Source of the DNA: Stenotrophomonas sp. 610A2
GTDB taxonomy: Bacteria; Pseudomonadota; Gammaproteobacteria; Xanthomonadales; Xanthomonadaceae
Length of the DNA: 64,000 nucleotides
NCBI RefSeq assembly: GCF_030549615.1
Contig: NZ_CP130832.1
Span: 4,538,001-4,602,000, forward strand
Direction of reading: 5' to 3'
Part shown: positions 43,985 through 52,862 of the stretch, piece by piece
How the letters are laid out: each line of letters opens with the position of its first letter
Numbering within the stretch: position 1 is the first letter of the stretch
Program-made: the position numbers and the translations under genes
The notes under the pieces: model-generated
The model's input: the letters and a program-made list of their open reading frames with translations, nothing else
What the model was told of the DNA's origin: nothing
Databases searched by the model: none

Positions 43985-44108
43985 GAACGAAGCCAACACC
44001 AAACAAACAGCCGCGAAATCCCCGATGACAGGGCACGCCCCGGTCATCTCTTCCTGCACCACTGCAATCTGCGCGGTGCGATGCCATCCAGAGCAAGAGA
44101 GTCTCGCC

Positions 44109-44798
44109 ATGTATACCTTCCCTCAAGTAGCCAACTTCAACGGCGCAAAACCCGTCATCGATCCGGACAACGTCGCGATGCTGTTGATCGACCACCAGAG
44201 CGGCCTGTTCCAGACCGTGCACGACATGCCGTTCACCACGCTGCGGCGCTTGGCCTCGACGCTGGCCAAACTGGCCTCGCTGGCGAAGATCCCGGTGATC
44301 ACCACCGCCTCGGTGCCGCAGGGCCCGAACGGCCCGCTGATTCCGGAGATCCACCAGAACGCACCGCATGCGAAATACGTGGCGCGCAAGGGTGAAATCA
44401 ACGCCTGGGACAACCCCGACTTCGTGCAGGCCGTAAAGGACACCGGCAAGCAGCAACTGATCATCGCCGGCACCATCACCAGCGTGTGCATGGCATTCCC
44501 GTCGATTGCAGCGGTGGCCGATGGCTACCAGGTGTTCGCGGTGATTGATGCTTCCGGCACCTACTCCAAGCAGGCACAGGAAATCACCCTGGCGCGGATG
44601 ATGCAGGCCGGCGTGGTGGTGATCGACGTGGCTGCGGTCGCCTCCGAGCTGCAGAAGACCTGGAACCGCGAAGACGCCGCCGAATGGGCGCAGGCGTACA
44701 CCAACATCTTCCCCAACTACCAACTGCTGATCGAGAGCTACAGCAAGGCACAGGACGTTGTGACCAACCACGAGCAGCTGGATTCGCAACGCAGCTGA
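44109..44798 (+). CDS. Isochorismatase-family cysteine hydrolase (YcaC-like)
   Basis: A 229-residue hydrolase. The catalytic triad of the family is visible: Asp in LLIDHQSG (about residue 28), Lys in ARKGEINAWDN (about 95), and Cys in SVCMAFPS (about 128). The group includes YcaC-like hydrolases of unknown substrate. The ATG at 44109 precedes the conserved core. A second, divergent family member follows 178 bases downstream, so the two probably act on related substrates. Confidence 0.88.
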   Translation: MYTFPQVANFNGAKPVIDPDNVAMLLIDHQSGLFQTVHDMPFTTLRRLASTLAKLASLAKIPVITTASVPQGPNGPLIPEIHQNAPHAKYVARKGEINAWDNPDFVQAVKDTGKQQLIIAGTITSVCMAFPSIAAVADGYQVFAVIDASGTYSKQAQEITLARMMQAGVVVIDVAAVASELQKTWNREDAAEWAQAYTNIFPNYQLLIESYSKAQDVVTNHEQLDSQRS

Positions 44799-44976
44799 AG
44801 CAAGCCACTGAGCAAGCCCCTCTCTCGCTGGAGAGGGGTTGGGGTGAGGGCAGACCGAAGCCAGCGATAAACAAACCATCCAATTCTTTCAGCGTCACAG
44901 CAGTGCGCAACCGCACCCTCTTCCGCCCCTTCGGGGCACCTTCTCCCGGAGGGAGAAGGAAACATCGGAGCCTCCC

Positions 44977-45603
44977 ATGAGCAAGCCCTACACCCGCCTC
45001 GACAAAGACAACGTCGCCGTCCTGCTGGTCGATCACCAGACCGGCCTGCTGTCGCTGGTCCGCGACATCGACCCGGACAAGTTCAAGAACAACGTGCTGG
45101 CGCTGGCCGATATCGCCAAGTACTTCAAGCTGCCGACCATCCTCACCACCAGTTTCGAGAACGGCCCCAACGGCCCGCTGGTGCCGGAGCTGAAGGCCTT
45201 GTTCCCGGATGCGCCGTATATCGCCCGCCCCGGCCAGATCAATGCCTGGGACAACGAGGACTTCGTCAAGGCAGTCAAGGCCACCGGCAAGAAGCAGCTG
45301 CTGATTGCAGGCGTGGTCACCGAGGTCTGCGTGGCGTTCCCGGCTCTGTCAGCGCTGGCCGAGGACTTCGAGGTATTCGTTGTCGCCGATGCCTCGGGCA
45401 CCTTCAACAGCATGACCCAGCAGGCCGCGTGGAGCCGCATGGAACAGGCCGGCGCACAACTGATGACCTGGTTCGGCGTGGCCTGCGAGCTGCACCGTGA
45501 CTGGCGCAACGACGTGGAAGGCCTGGGCACCTTGTTCTCCAACCACATCCCCGACTACCGCAACCTGATCACCAGCTACACCACGCTGACTGCCGGCAAG
45601 TAA
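44977..45603 (+). CDS. YcaC-like isochorismatase-family hydrolase
   Basis: A 208-residue protein closely fitting the YcaC group. It has Asp in LLVDHQTGLLSLVRD (about 19), ARPGQINAWDNEDFV in place of the Lys segment, and the nucleophile in EVCVAFPALSA (about 118). The lysine of the classical triad is not obvious in ARPGQ, which has Pro-Gly-Gln where the upstream paralogue has Lys-Gly-Glu. That is typical of some YcaC proteins and may alter activity. A 9-base hairpin ends the gene. Confidence 0.9.
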   Translation: MSKPYTRLDKDNVAVLLVDHQTGLLSLVRDIDPDKFKNNVLALADIAKYFKLPTILTTSFENGPNGPLVPELKALFPDAPYIARPGQINAWDNEDFVKAVKATGKKQLLIAGVVTEVCVAFPALSALAEDFEVFVVADASGTFNSMTQQAAWSRMEQAGAQLMTWFGVACELHRDWRNDVEGLGTLFSNHIPDYRNLITSYTTLTAGK

Positions 45604-45624
45604 GGCCAGCGCCCAAGCCACAAG

Positions 45625-45650
45625 GACGCCGCCAGCCCACCGGCGGCGTC
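45625..45650 (+). terminator. Rho-independent terminator after the YcaC-like gene
   Basis: A perfect 9-base GC stem (45625-45633 with 45642-45650), an 8-base loop, then CTTTG. It lies 22 bases after the stop codon. Confidence 0.7.
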
Positions 45651-45744
45651 TTTGCATGAATACGCAGGCACTATCCGAAGGTCCAGTTCCCCGCATCGCC
45701 GCTGCCGCGCTACCGTCCCCCGGTTGCTCTCCCACGGTATCCCC

Positions 45745-47166
45745 ATGCAGCCCACTACCCAAGACACCGCCTCGGCGCGCTTTGCGATCCGCTGTGCGAA
45801 TTTCGCCGAACGCTGGTTCCCCGACTCCTGGGTGTTCGCCGCCCTCGCCCTGGCCGCTGTCTCCCTGGCGGCGCTGTCCATTGGCGCCGCCCCCACCGAC
45901 ACCGCCAAGGCCTTCGGTGACGGCTTCTGGAGCCTGATCCCCTTCACCATGCAGATGGCCTTCGTGGTGATCGGTGGCTATGTGGTGGCGTCTTCCGGCC
46001 CGGCCTCACGCTTGATCGATCGGCTGGCCCGCGTGCCGAAGAACGGCCGCAGTGCGGTCGCACTGGTCGCCATCGTGTCGATGACCGCATCGTTGTTGAA
46101 CTGGGGCCTGAGCCTGGTGTTCGCCGGCCTGCTGGTGCGTGCATTGGCACGCCGCAGTGAGCTGAAGATGGATTACCGCGCCGCCGGTGCGGCTGCGTAT
46201 CTCGGCCTGGGTGCGGTATGGGCCCTGGGCCTGTCGTCCTCGGCCGCACAGCTGCAGGCCAACCCGGCCAGCCTGCCGCCGTCGATCCTGTCGATCACCG
46301 GCGTCATCCCGTTCACCGAAACCATCTTCCTGTGGCAGTCCGGCGTGTTGCTGGCCGCGCTGGTGGTGGTATCGCTGATCATTGCCTACGTCACCGCACC
46401 GGCCGCCAACTCGGCGCGCGATGCCGCTGATTGCGGCGTGGACGTCATGAGCGATGCGGCACCGATCAAGGCCAAGCCCACCCGCCCCGGCGAGTGGTTG
46501 GAGCACAGCCCGCTGCTGATCCTGCTGCTGGTGGCGCTGGCTGCGGGTTGGTTGATCCACGAGTTCAGCACCAAGCCGGCGATCCAGGCGATCTCCGGAC
46601 TGAACACCTACAACCTGCTATTCCTGATGGCCGGCGCGCTGCTGCATTGGCGACCGCGCAGCTTCCTCGATGCGGTCTCGCGCGCCGTTCCGTCGACCAC
46701 CGGCGTGCTGATCCAGTTCCCGCTGTACGGCTCCATCGCCGCCATCATGACCACGGTCAACGGCAGCGAAGGCCATAGCGTGGCCCACATCATCTCCACT
46801 TTCTTCACCCAGATCGCCAGCCACGACACCTACGCGCTGCTGATGGGCAGCTACTCGGCGGTGCTGGGCTTCTTCATCCCCTCCGGCGGTGGCAAGTGGA
46901 TCATCGAAGCCCCGTACGTAATGCAGGTGGCCAATGAACTGCATTACCACCTCGGCTGGTCGGTGCAGATCTACAACGCCGCCGAAGCTCTGCCCAACCT
47001 GATCAACCCGTTCTACATGCTGCCGCTGCTCGGCGTACTCGGCCTGAAGGCCCGCGACCTGATCGGCTTCACCTTCGTGCAGCTGCTGGTGCACACCCCG
47101 CTGGTGTTGCTGCTGTTGTGGGCGCTGGGTGCGACGCTGGCCTATACGCCGCCTGTAATGCCTTGA
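45745..47166 (+). CDS. Short-chain fatty acid transporter, AtoE family
   Basis: A 473-residue inner membrane protein with about 12 helices of the AtoE/short-chain fatty acid transporter family. Features include RWFPDSWVFAALALA near the start, NWGLSLVFAGLLVRALARR (about 115-133), and the signature GFFIPSGGGKWIIEAPYV (about 370-388), which is strongly conserved. It would import acetoacetate, butyrate or similar acids. No ato pathway gene is nearby. The ATG at 45745 starts the conserved part. A strong terminator follows at 47193. Confidence 0.9.
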   Translation: MQPTTQDTASARFAIRCANFAERWFPDSWVFAALALAAVSLAALSIGAAPTDTAKAFGDGFWSLIPFTMQMAFVVIGGYVVASSGPASRLIDRLARVPKNGRSAVALVAIVSMTASLLNWGLSLVFAGLLVRALARRSELKMDYRAAGAAAYLGLGAVWALGLSSSAAQLQANPASLPPSILSITGVIPFTETIFLWQSGVLLAALVVVSLIIAYVTAPAANSARDAADCGVDVMSDAAPIKAKPTRPGEWLEHSPLLILLLVALAAGWLIHEFSTKPAIQAISGLNTYNLLFLMAGALLHWRPRSFLDAVSRAVPSTTGVLIQFPLYGSIAAIMTTVNGSEGHSVAHIISTFFTQIASHDTYALLMGSYSAVLGFFIPSGGGKWIIEAPYVMQVANELHYHLGWSVQIYNAAEALPNLINPFYMLPLLGVLGLKARDLIGFTFVQLLVHTPLVLLLLWALGATLAYTPPVMP

Positions 47167-47192
47167 TGGGTTATCGCAATTGTTGAAAGCAG

Positions 47193-47221
47193 AACGCCAC
47201 GCAAAGCGTGGCGTTTCTTTT
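47193..47221 (+). terminator. Rho-independent terminator
   Basis: A perfect 10-base stem AACGCCACGC / GCGTGGCGTT with an AAA loop, followed by TCTTTT. It lies 27 bases after the transporter stop codon. Confidence 0.9.
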
Positions 47222-47245
47222 GTAGTGCCGAGCCATGCTCGGCAG
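47222..47245. repeat. SMAG-like hairpin
   Basis: GTAGTGCCGAGCCATGCTCG and the following GC bases form a GCCGAGC / GCTCGGC hairpin. It matches the elements at 38320-38342, 38448-38470 and 40487-40514. Confidence 0.75.
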
Positions 47246-47297
47246 GAGCTTTCCAAGCCAGAATCATCCAACAGCAATATGGCACCAACAGCACAAG

Positions 47298-48077
47298 TCA
47301 GCTGAAAACCACCTTGGTACCGACCACCTTCACTGTGCCTGCTTTTTTCAGACCGGCGATCAGGACCTCGACTTCTTGACTGTCAATCTTGTTCTGGAAG
47401 TGCGCCGCGATATGTTTCTTCAGCGCAGCCAAAGATCCAGGCCGTCCACTTTTTGCCTTTGTCAGCAGCTCTTTCATTCGAGCGAGCTTTTCTGCCGCGG
47501 TCATCGCTTTCGCCTGCACTGCTTTCTTGGGCACGGAAACCACGGCTTTCTTCACTGGAGGCGGCGCCTTCTCAACCACGATCGTTACGGCCTTTGCAGT
47601 TTTTTTCACTGACGCCGTCGGTGCAGGTGCAGGTGCAGGTGCAACCGGAGCATTAGCCAGCACAGGCTTGAACAGCGGCATATCACCAACCGCTGCCGAG
47701 CGGCATGCAAGAATCTTCTTCGTCTTCAGATGCTGGACCAGAGGATCGAATCCAGTGTCCTTGGAAATGATGTGGAAAAATCCACGTGGATCTACTCCCG
47801 CCAACTGACCAATATAGAAGGCGATGTGGAAATCCAAGGCGTTGGAACCATTCCCGGATATCCGCACATAGTCGGCACGCTCGCGCATCGCCTGCATCTG
47901 GATTGCCAGTTCCGACGACAGTTTGGTCTGCGCGGCACCAACGAATACCCAGAGACGGACATCCTCACGATCAAGCAGATTCAGATCGGTCGGCTGGACG
48001 TTCTCGTGATCGACCAACACGTAGTTGATGCGCCGGTTCTCTACCGGCACCAGCTTCGCAATAGTTTCAATCTGCAT
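47298..48077 (-). CDS. NYN/PIN-like domain protein with C-terminal winged helix
   Basis: A 259-residue protein in three parts. Residues about 15-125 resemble a NYN (PIN-like) nuclease domain: YVLVDHENVQPTDL with the first acidic residues, then WVFVGAAQTKL, then NALDFHIAFYIGQLA, and HIISKDTGFDPLVQHL with a conserved Asp. A basic, proline/alanine/lysine-rich linker spans about 140-195 (PAPAPTASVKKTAKAV). The final 65 residues look like a winged helix of the LOTUS/OST-HTH kind (SLAALKKHIAAHF, then VEVLIAGLKKAGTVKVVG). Such a pairing suggests an RNA-binding or RNA-cleaving protein. I chose the ATG at 48077. AGGGG lies 10 bases upstream. Confidence 0.72.
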   Translation of the reverse strand: MQIETIAKLVPVENRRINYVLVDHENVQPTDLNLLDREDVRLWVFVGAAQTKLSSELAIQMQAMRERADYVRISGNGSNALDFHIAFYIGQLAGVDPRGFFHIISKDTGFDPLVQHLKTKKILACRSAAVGDMPLFKPVLANAPVAPAPAPAPTASVKKTAKAVTIVVEKAPPPVKKAVVSVPKKAVQAKAMTAAEKLARMKELLTKAKSGRPGSLAALKKHIAAHFQNKIDSQEVEVLIAGLKKAGTVKVVGTKVVFS

Positions 48078-48274
48078 TCCCTGCAATTCCCCTGCTGCCC
48101 TGTTTCGGATCTTCGCCCAGCATTGCCCGTTTGCCAAACCACACCCTTGAACTGAACACATTCAGTTCGTTGCTTTCGATGCAATTTCGGTAGAACGACA
48201 AATGACCTCCAGCCCATTGCATCCAAATCAGTAACTGCCACGATTCCCCAGCCACCACCCATCAGGAGCCGGCC

Positions 48275-48724
48275 ATGCTGTCAGCTGCACTACGCGTGTT
48301 TGTTGTGGGAATGCTGTGCATCGCCGGCAACGCCGCTGCGGCGCCTCCGGACGCCGCCACCCTGCAGGCCATCGAGGCGACGGCCTACGACTATATGGAC
48401 GGGCAGTTGGAAGGCGACGTCGCGCGGGTGACGCGGGCGCTGCACCCGGACCTGGCCAAGCGCAATGTGGTTACCAATCCCAATGAAACCCTGGGCCTGG
48501 GCCGGATGAGCTCGGACGAGCTGATCCGCTTCACCCGCGAGGGCGCGCTGAAGACGCCGCGCGAGCAGTGGCAGCGGACGGTGACGGTGCTGCAGGTGGA
48601 CGAGGACATCGCCACGGTGCGGCTGGAGAGCCCGTGGTTCATCGATCACCTGCAGATGGGCCGGTTTGATGGGCGCTGGGTGATCGTCAATGCGTTGTGG
48701 CATCGGAAGGTGCGGGGTTCTTGA
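48275..48724 (+). CDS. Secreted NTF2-like (lumazine-binding-like) protein
   Basis: A 149-residue protein with a signal peptide (MLSAALRVFVVGMLCIAGNAAAA). The mature part has the cone-shaped NTF2-like pattern: an initial helix ATAYDYMDGQLEGDVARVTRALHPDLAK, a conserved SSDELIRFTREG, and paired strands VTVLQVDEDIATVRLES and GRWVIVNALWH. The group is annotated as putative lumazine-binding or nuclear transport factor 2 family. No catalytic role is known. It is divergent from the NYN-domain gene. Confidence 0.85.
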   Translation: MLSAALRVFVVGMLCIAGNAAAAPPDAATLQAIEATAYDYMDGQLEGDVARVTRALHPDLAKRNVVTNPNETLGLGRMSSDELIRFTREGALKTPREQWQRTVTVLQVDEDIATVRLESPWFIDHLQMGRFDGRWVIVNALWHRKVRGS

Positions 48725-48761
48725 GTGCATGGGTTGGGCTTTGGGGTCTACGAGCCAGGAG

Positions 48762-48812
48762 CTTCCCCCCACCCCAACCCCTCCCCCGCAGGCGGGAGAG
48801 GGGCTTTGCTTC
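48762..48812. repeat. Palindromic intergenic repeat
   Basis: A CCCCTCCCCCGC / GCGGGAGAGGGG hairpin after CCCCACCCCAA, the same family as at 18236-18261. It follows the NTF2-like gene. Confidence 0.6.
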
Positions 48813-48901
48813 GTTTTGATTTTTTCTTGAACTGATACTGAACAGAACCCGCAAACCCCGCTATCGTATGCGGCTTCCAACCGTTGCCGCCCGCGCCAGC
48901 C

Positions 48902-50083
48902 ATGAGCCAGACCGAAGTCGTGCATTCCACTTCCGAATACGGTGCCTGCGAAAACTGCCGCACGCCGCTGCAGGGCCACTACTGCCATGGCTGCGGGCAG
49001 TCGGCGCATAACCCGCTGAAGAACTTCGGCCATGCGGTCGAGGAAGTCTTCGAATCGTTCTGGCACCTGGATGGGCGCATTTTCCGCACCCTGCGCGATC
49101 TGCTGGTGCCGGGCCGCATCGCCGTCAACTTCCTCAAGGGCCAGCGCGTCGGCTATGTGCAGCCGTTGCGGCTGTTCGTGATCCTCACCCTGTTCACCTT
49201 CTTCGTCGGCAAGCTGACCCTGCATTCCGATGACTTCGGCACCGGCAGCAATGCCGATCCGGCCTTCGCCAAGGCACAGACCGTGGCCGAGGTGGAAGCC
49301 GTGCGTACTGCCCAGGTGGCGCAGATTGAACAACAGCAGCAGGCGAATCCAGCCGCCGCTGCAGCGCTGGCCATGGCCGTGGCGGCGATCAACACATCCG
49401 CTGCACAGCGCACCGCCGAGCTCGAGGCAAAGGCACAGCCGTCCACAGGCAGCGCAACCGACTCGGCGCTGGCGCGCGCCAACGACGCAGCGGACCGCGT
49501 CAGCGCCGAGAACAAGGCTGTCTTCATCAATGTCCCGGTCAACGGCAAACCCTGGGATGCCGAGACCAACCCCATCGTGCTGGAGGGCTGGCCGAAATTC
49601 GTCAGCAACTGGTTGAACCGTCGCCTGGCCAATGGCCAGGCCAACGTCGAGCGCATGGGCAACAAGACCGATCTGTATGTCCAGGCCATCCTGACCTCGC
49701 TGCCCGGCGCGCTGTTCTTCCTGATGCCGATCTTCGCGCTGGTGCTTCGCGCCGCTTACATCCTGCGGCGGCCGATGGGCTACCTCGAACACCTTGTGGT
49801 GGCGCTGTACAGCCACTGCTGGCTGATGCTGGTGCTGTTGACCACCTTCCTGATCGCCGGCATCAGTGGTGCGATCGGCAATGCGGTGGTCAGCTCGATC
49901 TGCGGCTGGGTGTACGCGTTCCTGTGGCTGTCGGTGCCGGTATATCTGTTCTGGATGCAGCAGCGCGTCTACGGTGGCAACCCGATCCTGACGCTGCTGC
50001 GCTACAGCTTCATCGGTTTCATCTATTTCTTCCTGGTCACCTTCGTGGTGATGTACGCGGTGCTGGCCGGCGTGTCGGCTTGA
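48902..50083 (+). CDS. DUF3667 family membrane protein with zinc ribbon
   Basis: A 393-residue protein. A four-cysteine zinc ribbon (CENCRTPLQGHYCHGCGQ, about residues 15-32) is followed by the DUF3667 core with KNFGHAVEEVFESFWHLDGRIFRTLRDLLVPG. Predicted membrane helices include one at about 85-105 (LFVILTLFTFFVGKL) and four more in the C-terminal half. A helical, alanine-rich segment (about 125-195) separates these. The ATG at 48902 lies within the usual family start. The family is widespread in Xanthomonadaceae and Bacteroidetes with no known function. Confidence 0.87.
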   Translation: MSQTEVVHSTSEYGACENCRTPLQGHYCHGCGQSAHNPLKNFGHAVEEVFESFWHLDGRIFRTLRDLLVPGRIAVNFLKGQRVGYVQPLRLFVILTLFTFFVGKLTLHSDDFGTGSNADPAFAKAQTVAEVEAVRTAQVAQIEQQQQANPAAAAALAMAVAAINTSAAQRTAELEAKAQPSTGSATDSALARANDAADRVSAENKAVFINVPVNGKPWDAETNPIVLEGWPKFVSNWLNRRLANGQANVERMGNKTDLYVQAILTSLPGALFFLMPIFALVLRAAYILRRPMGYLEHLVVALYSHCWLMLVLLTTFLIAGISGAIGNAVVSSICGWVYAFLWLSVPVYLFWMQQRVYGGNPILTLLRYSFIGFIYFFLVTFVVMYAVLAGVSA

Positions 50084-50137
50084 AGCCGGTTTGACACCAC
50101 GGCGCTGCTCACTGCAGCAGAGCGTGATTGACTCATG

Positions 50138-50236
50138 TAGCCCGGGTAAGCGCAGCGCACCCGCGGCTTTTGGCGCATGTTCTGAAGGACTTCCTGCAGC
50201 CCGCTCCCCGGGTGCGCTGCGCTTACCCGGGCTACG
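50138..50236. repeat. Long palindromic element, GTAGCCCGGGTAAGCGC type
   Basis: A perfect 27-base inverted repeat: 50138-50164 pairs with 50210-50236. The left arm begins GTAG, as in SMAG-like elements, so it looks like a pair of facing elements. It lies between convergent genes. Confidence 0.8.
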
Positions 50237-50246
50237 GCCTGATGGT

Positions 50247-51227
50247 TCAGGCCTGCGTTGCCTGCAGCCACGCCTTGCGCGCAGCAGCTGAGTGGAAGCT
50301 CCAGGCAACAAAGCGGCTCTGCTTGTTGCCCTGTGCCATCGCCACTTCACGCACCTCGGCCGCACCAACCTTGGCCAGCTGCTTGTGGATATCAGCCAGG
50401 TGCTCGCTCTTGGCCACCAGTGAACTGAACCACAGCACCTGATGCTGGATATCCACGCTCTCGCGGATCATCCGGCGCAGGAACGATGCCTCACCACCGG
50501 TGCACCACAACTCGTTGGCCTGGCCACCGAAGTTGAGCGCGGGCGCCTTGCTGGTGCGTGCCTGGGCGCCACCAAGATTACGCAGCTTGCGCTGACTGCC
50601 CTGTGCCGCTTCCTTCGCCGATGCGTGGAACGGCGGGTTGCATAGGGTCAGGTGGAAACGCTCATCGGCCTGCAGCAGGCCGGCGAACAGGTTGCCGCGT
50701 GCATGTTGCTGGCGCAGTTCGATGAGCTGGCCCAGGCCATTGGCCTGCACATTTGCGTTTGCCGCCTTCAAGGCATCCGCATCGATATCACTGCCAAGGA
50801 AGCGCCAGCCGTATTCGGCCTGCCCCAACAGCGGATAGATGCAGTTGGCGCCAACACCAATGTCCAGCGCGCGTACCGCGGGTCCACGCGGAATTGCACC
50901 GTCATTGTCTGCAGCCAGCAGATCCGCCAGACCGTGCAGGTAATCCACCCGACCCGGAACCGGCGGGCAGAGATAGCCGTCCGGAATATCCCAATGTTGG
51001 ATGCCGTAGTCGCTGGCGAGCAGCGCGCGGTTGAGTTCGCGCACGGCAGCCGGGTTGCTGAAATCGATGCTGTCGCTGCCAGCCGGGGTCCGGACCAGGT
51101 ATGCACGCAATGCCGGGTTCGCCGCGACCAGCCGCACCAGGTCATAGCGGCCCTGGTGGCGGTTGCGGGGATGCAGCAGCGGCTGTGCCGCTGCCTGCCT
51201 GTTCGAGCGTTGTGGCCGGGAGATCAT
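50247..51227 (-). CDS. rlmF: 23S rRNA (adenine(1618)-N(6))-methyltransferase RlmF
   Basis: A 326-residue methyltransferase that modifies A1618 of 23S rRNA using SAM. Family signatures: [17 protein letters not shown] at about 18-34, the SAM motif [16 protein letters not shown] at about 130-145, the catalytic NPPFHAS at about 215, and [14 protein letters not shown] with the C-terminal FVAWSF. I chose the ATG at 51227 ([11 protein letters not shown]), which matches the family length. The frame extends upstream into a palindromic repeat, so the longer version is unlikely. The ribosome binding site is weak. Confidence 0.92.
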   Translation of the reverse strand: MISRPQRSNRQAAAQPLLHPRNRHQGRYDLVRLVAANPALRAYLVRTPAGSDSIDFSNPAAVRELNRALLASDYGIQHWDIPDGYLCPPVPGRVDYLHGLADLLAADNDGAIPRGPAVRALDIGVGANCIYPLLGQAEYGWRFLGSDIDADALKAANANVQANGLGQLIELRQQHARGNLFAGLLQADERFHLTLCNPPFHASAKEAAQGSQRKLRNLGGAQARTSKAPALNFGGQANELWCTGGEASFLRRMIRESVDIQHQVLWFSSLVAKSEHLADIHKQLAKVGAAEVREVAMAQGNKQSRFVAWSFHSAAARKAWLQATQA

Positions 51228-51274
51228 GTTCTTGTTGGGTGCTAGGGGTGACGAACCAGGGCAATCGGTGTGCT

Positions 51275-51374
51275 TGTAGGAGCGGCGTAAGCCGCGAAGC
51301 ACGTACGGCAGCAGATGACATGTACTGCCTGCACCTGAGGCATTGTCAGCTTCGCGGCTTACGCCGCTCCTACA
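51275..51374. repeat. Palindromic element, 100 bp
   Basis: A perfect 26-base inverted repeat (51275-51300 with 51349-51374) of the GGAGCGGCGTAAGCCGCG family, located between rlmF and tmk on the minus strand. Confidence 0.85.
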
Positions 51375-51388
51375 GGTTCAACAGCCTT

Positions 51389-52051
51389 CTACAGCTTCAA
51401 ACCCTGCACGTTCTGCAGCAGCTGCGCGCCATCCTCACCCACACGCAGCGCCAGGGCCGCGGCAATCGCCGCATGCGCATCACGCAGCACCTCGGCTTCG
51501 TTGCGGCTGGCATCGATGACCTGCTTGTTGGGCAGATCCAGCTGCTGGAAGATCAGCCGGCAACGCTCCAGGTTCTGCACGGTCTCGAAGTGGTTGGGCT
51601 TGTCGCCACGGGCGCGGATCCGCTCCAGCCCCTGCTCCGGCTGCAGGTCCAGCAACAGCAGCAGGTTCGGGCGCGGCGCGAAATCATTGGCCTGCAGCAT
51701 CTCGTCCAGCGGCAGACCGGCGGCGCCCTGGTAGGCGACCATCGACGGGAAGTAGCGGTCGAGGATGACGACCTCGCCACGGGCCAGGGCCGGGGCAATC
51801 ACCTCTTCCACGTGCTGGCGGCGGTCGTGCAGCAGGTATTCGACTTCCTGCTCCGGGCTCAGCCGGCCGGTGGCGGCAGTGGCGCGCAGGCGGGTGCCCC
51901 AGGGGCCGTTGGTCGGTTCCTTGCCCAGCACCACTTCAGCCCCTGCAGCGCGCAGGTGCTGGGCCAGGGTGTGGGCGAGCGTGGTCTTGCCAGCGCCATC
52001 AATGCCTTCGATGGCAATGAGCAGGCCGCCGGGAATCTGTTGTTTATCCAT
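51389..52051 (-). CDS. tmk: Thymidylate kinase (dTMP kinase)
   Basis: A 220-residue dTMP kinase. The P-loop [11 protein letters not shown] is at about 16-26, the DR(Y) motif with [14 protein letters not shown] at about 96-109, and [19 protein letters not shown] at about 132-150, the usual NMP-kinase lid region. It phosphorylates dTMP to dTDP for DNA synthesis. The ATG at 52051 fits the family start. A small secreted protein gene lies upstream on the same strand. Confidence 0.95.
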   Translation of the reverse strand: MDKQQIPGGLLIAIEGIDGAGKTTLAHTLAQHLRAAGAEVVLGKEPTNGPWGTRLRATAATGRLSPEQEVEYLLHDRRQHVEEVIAPALARGEVVILDRYFPSMVAYQGAAGLPLDEMLQANDFAPRPNLLLLLDLQPEQGLERIRARGDKPNHFETVQNLERCRLIFQQLDLPNKQVIDASRNEAEVLRDAHAAIAAALALRVGEDGAQLLQNVQGLKL

Positions 52052-52127
52052 GGGCGCTACTTTAATCGGAACCGACCGATATCGGTTGGTCTGGCGCCGC
52101 TGCCGCCATCCCGGGAACAGCCCGGTA

Positions 52128-52628
52128 TCAGCGCTCGGGCACGATGCAGCCGTTGATGGCGCAGTACTCGGCCGCCCGCCGCTGCTCGTCCTCGCTCAGC
52201 TCCGGCGGTGGTCGGGCGATGGCGGACTGGATCTGGTCGGGTCCGCCGGTGATCTTGTTCAGGCCCTGCGCGGCCTTCATCAAGCCGTAGCCGATGCCCA
52301 TCATCAGGTAGCCGCCGCTCATGCCGACCTGCTCAGGCGTAGGTGGCTCGCTCCAGTTCTTGCTGAAACGGTTGGGGGCGGCCTGCACCGGGTTCTTGAA
52401 GCGGTACAGGTCCAGCGGCTCGTCGTCCTCGGGCTTGATCGCACGCACTTCGCCCAGGGTGGTGACATTGCCTTCCCCTGCGGCAGTCTGGGTGGCCTGA
52501 TCTGTCGACGTGGTCACCTCATGCGGCTCGGCGGATCCTGCGGTAGGCGGTGCAGGCGCTTGCTGTGCCTGCGCGGTCACACACACCAATGCGCCTATCA
52601 GTACGAGTATCGACCTATATCGCCGCAT
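52128..52628 (-). CDS. Secreted protein of unknown function
   Basis: A 166-residue protein with a signal peptide ([21 protein letters not shown]). I chose the ATG at 52628 for its leader. An ATG at 52646 in the same frame ([12 protein letters not shown]) is possible. A proline/threonine-rich segment follows, then a short glycine/methionine helix ([21 protein letters not shown]) and a C-terminal pair of cysteines ([11 protein letters not shown]). No family recognised. It is divergent from the IgaA-family gene, and upstream of tmk on the same strand. Confidence 0.72.
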   Translation of the reverse strand: MRRYRSILVLIGALVCVTAQAQQAPAPPTAGSAEPHEVTTSTDQATQTAAGEGNVTTLGEVRAIKPEDDEPLDLYRFKNPVQAAPNRFSKNWSEPPTPEQVGMSGGYLMMGIGYGLMKAAQGLNKITGGPDQIQSAIARPPPELSEDEQRRAAEYCAINGCIVPER

Positions 52629-52862
52629 CCCTGCCAGTCCTATCATGACGGTCTCAAGCTGTACGATTTTACCGACGCGACCTTCAAATTTCGTAGCGGG
52701 TACCGCGGCACTCGTGTTGTCTATTCACATTTAGCGACACGGTGGCCGGCTACATTCAAAGGAAAAAATGGATTTCACCGATCAGTTCATAGGAGGAACG
52801 ATGGTCAGGATGGCAAGCGCATACGCGCAGTTCAGTGTGACAACCAGGCAAGGGTTGCACTC

